A DNA stretch of 64,000 nt from Omphiscola glabra (lineage: Eukaryota > Mollusca > Gastropoda > Lymnaeidae): contig OZ024794.1 in NCBI GenBank assembly GCA_964017045.1, positions 49,791,013 to 49,855,012 of the forward strand, read 5' to 3'. Numbering within the stretch: position 1 is the stretch's first letter; each line of letters opens with the position of its first letter. The notes beneath the pieces are model-generated. The model was not told where the DNA came from, did not search any database, and saw only the letters and a program-made list of their open reading frames with translations. This document shows positions 63,973 to 64,000 of the stretch, piece by piece. Position numbers and translations under genes: made by a program.

Positions 63973-64000
63973 CAGTCGAACCCGCTTATCTCGACCTCGG
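63973..64000 (+). mobile_element. Terminus of a second Tc1/pogo-like element, cut by the right edge
   Basis: CAGTCGAACCCGCTTATCTC continues to the window end and is preceded by TA (63971-63972). It matches the left terminus at 44845 almost base for base. The body is outside the window. Confidence 0.8.

Overview
Animal nuclear DNA, about two-thirds A+T, with GT-AG introns, short exons and many decayed transposons. There is no bacterial or organellar signal: no operons, rRNA, CRISPR, and no tRNA that I could see. Gene content is bilaterian. The repeat load (hAT-type miniature elements, L2/CR1-like LINEs, a SINE) and the gene sequences suggest a mollusc, probably a heterobranch gastropod; that assignment is inference.

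Five protein genes are recognisable, most of them only after joining exons by hand. (1) 2890-3284 (+): the last two coding exons of an ANKZF1/Vms1 orthologue, cut by the left edge; a dead LINE lies upstream. (2) 4853-26423 (+): a complete golgin GOLGA4 (golgin-245/p230) gene, 25 coding exons, 2572 codons, with a 4.4-kb central exon and a C-terminal GRIP domain. (3) 35294-47065 (+): VPS33B, 18 coding exons, 589 aa. (4) 51102-56414 (+): FAM221B, 8 coding exons, 342 aa. (5) 58855-63532 (-): the last 8 exons of an SLC22-type organic ion transporter; its 5' exons lie beyond the right edge. Summed exon lengths keep one open frame in every gene, which supports the models.

The genes are not an obvious functional cluster, although GOLGA4 (trans-Golgi tethering through Arl1) and VPS33B (SM protein of late endosomal traffic) both serve membrane traffic. 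The first four genes run in tandem on +; SLC22 converges on FAM221B.

Repeats: LINE remnants at 600-2780 (+), 46080-46905 (-) and 49420-50284 (-, with a 3' hairpin and microsatellite tail); a SINE with 20-bp target duplications in a GOLGA4 intron; two copies of one hAT-type MITE, each with a perfect 8-bp target duplication; a TA-flanked pogo/Tc1-like element in VPS33B intron 17, with a further terminus at the right edge; a diverged repeat pair in opposite orientation (6945-7276 and 51301-51690); a 29-bp minisatellite with higher-order structure; and several simple repeats.

The points most worth a second look are a GC-rich, hairpin-rich insert flanked by 14-bp direct repeats at 31046-31169; a 69-bp in-frame duplication of a splice acceptor plus exon start in the SLC22 gene; a candidate 48-bp cassette exon in GOLGA4; a 14-residue (double heptad) repeat expansion in the golgin coiled coil; and a three-level nest of transposons in VPS33B.
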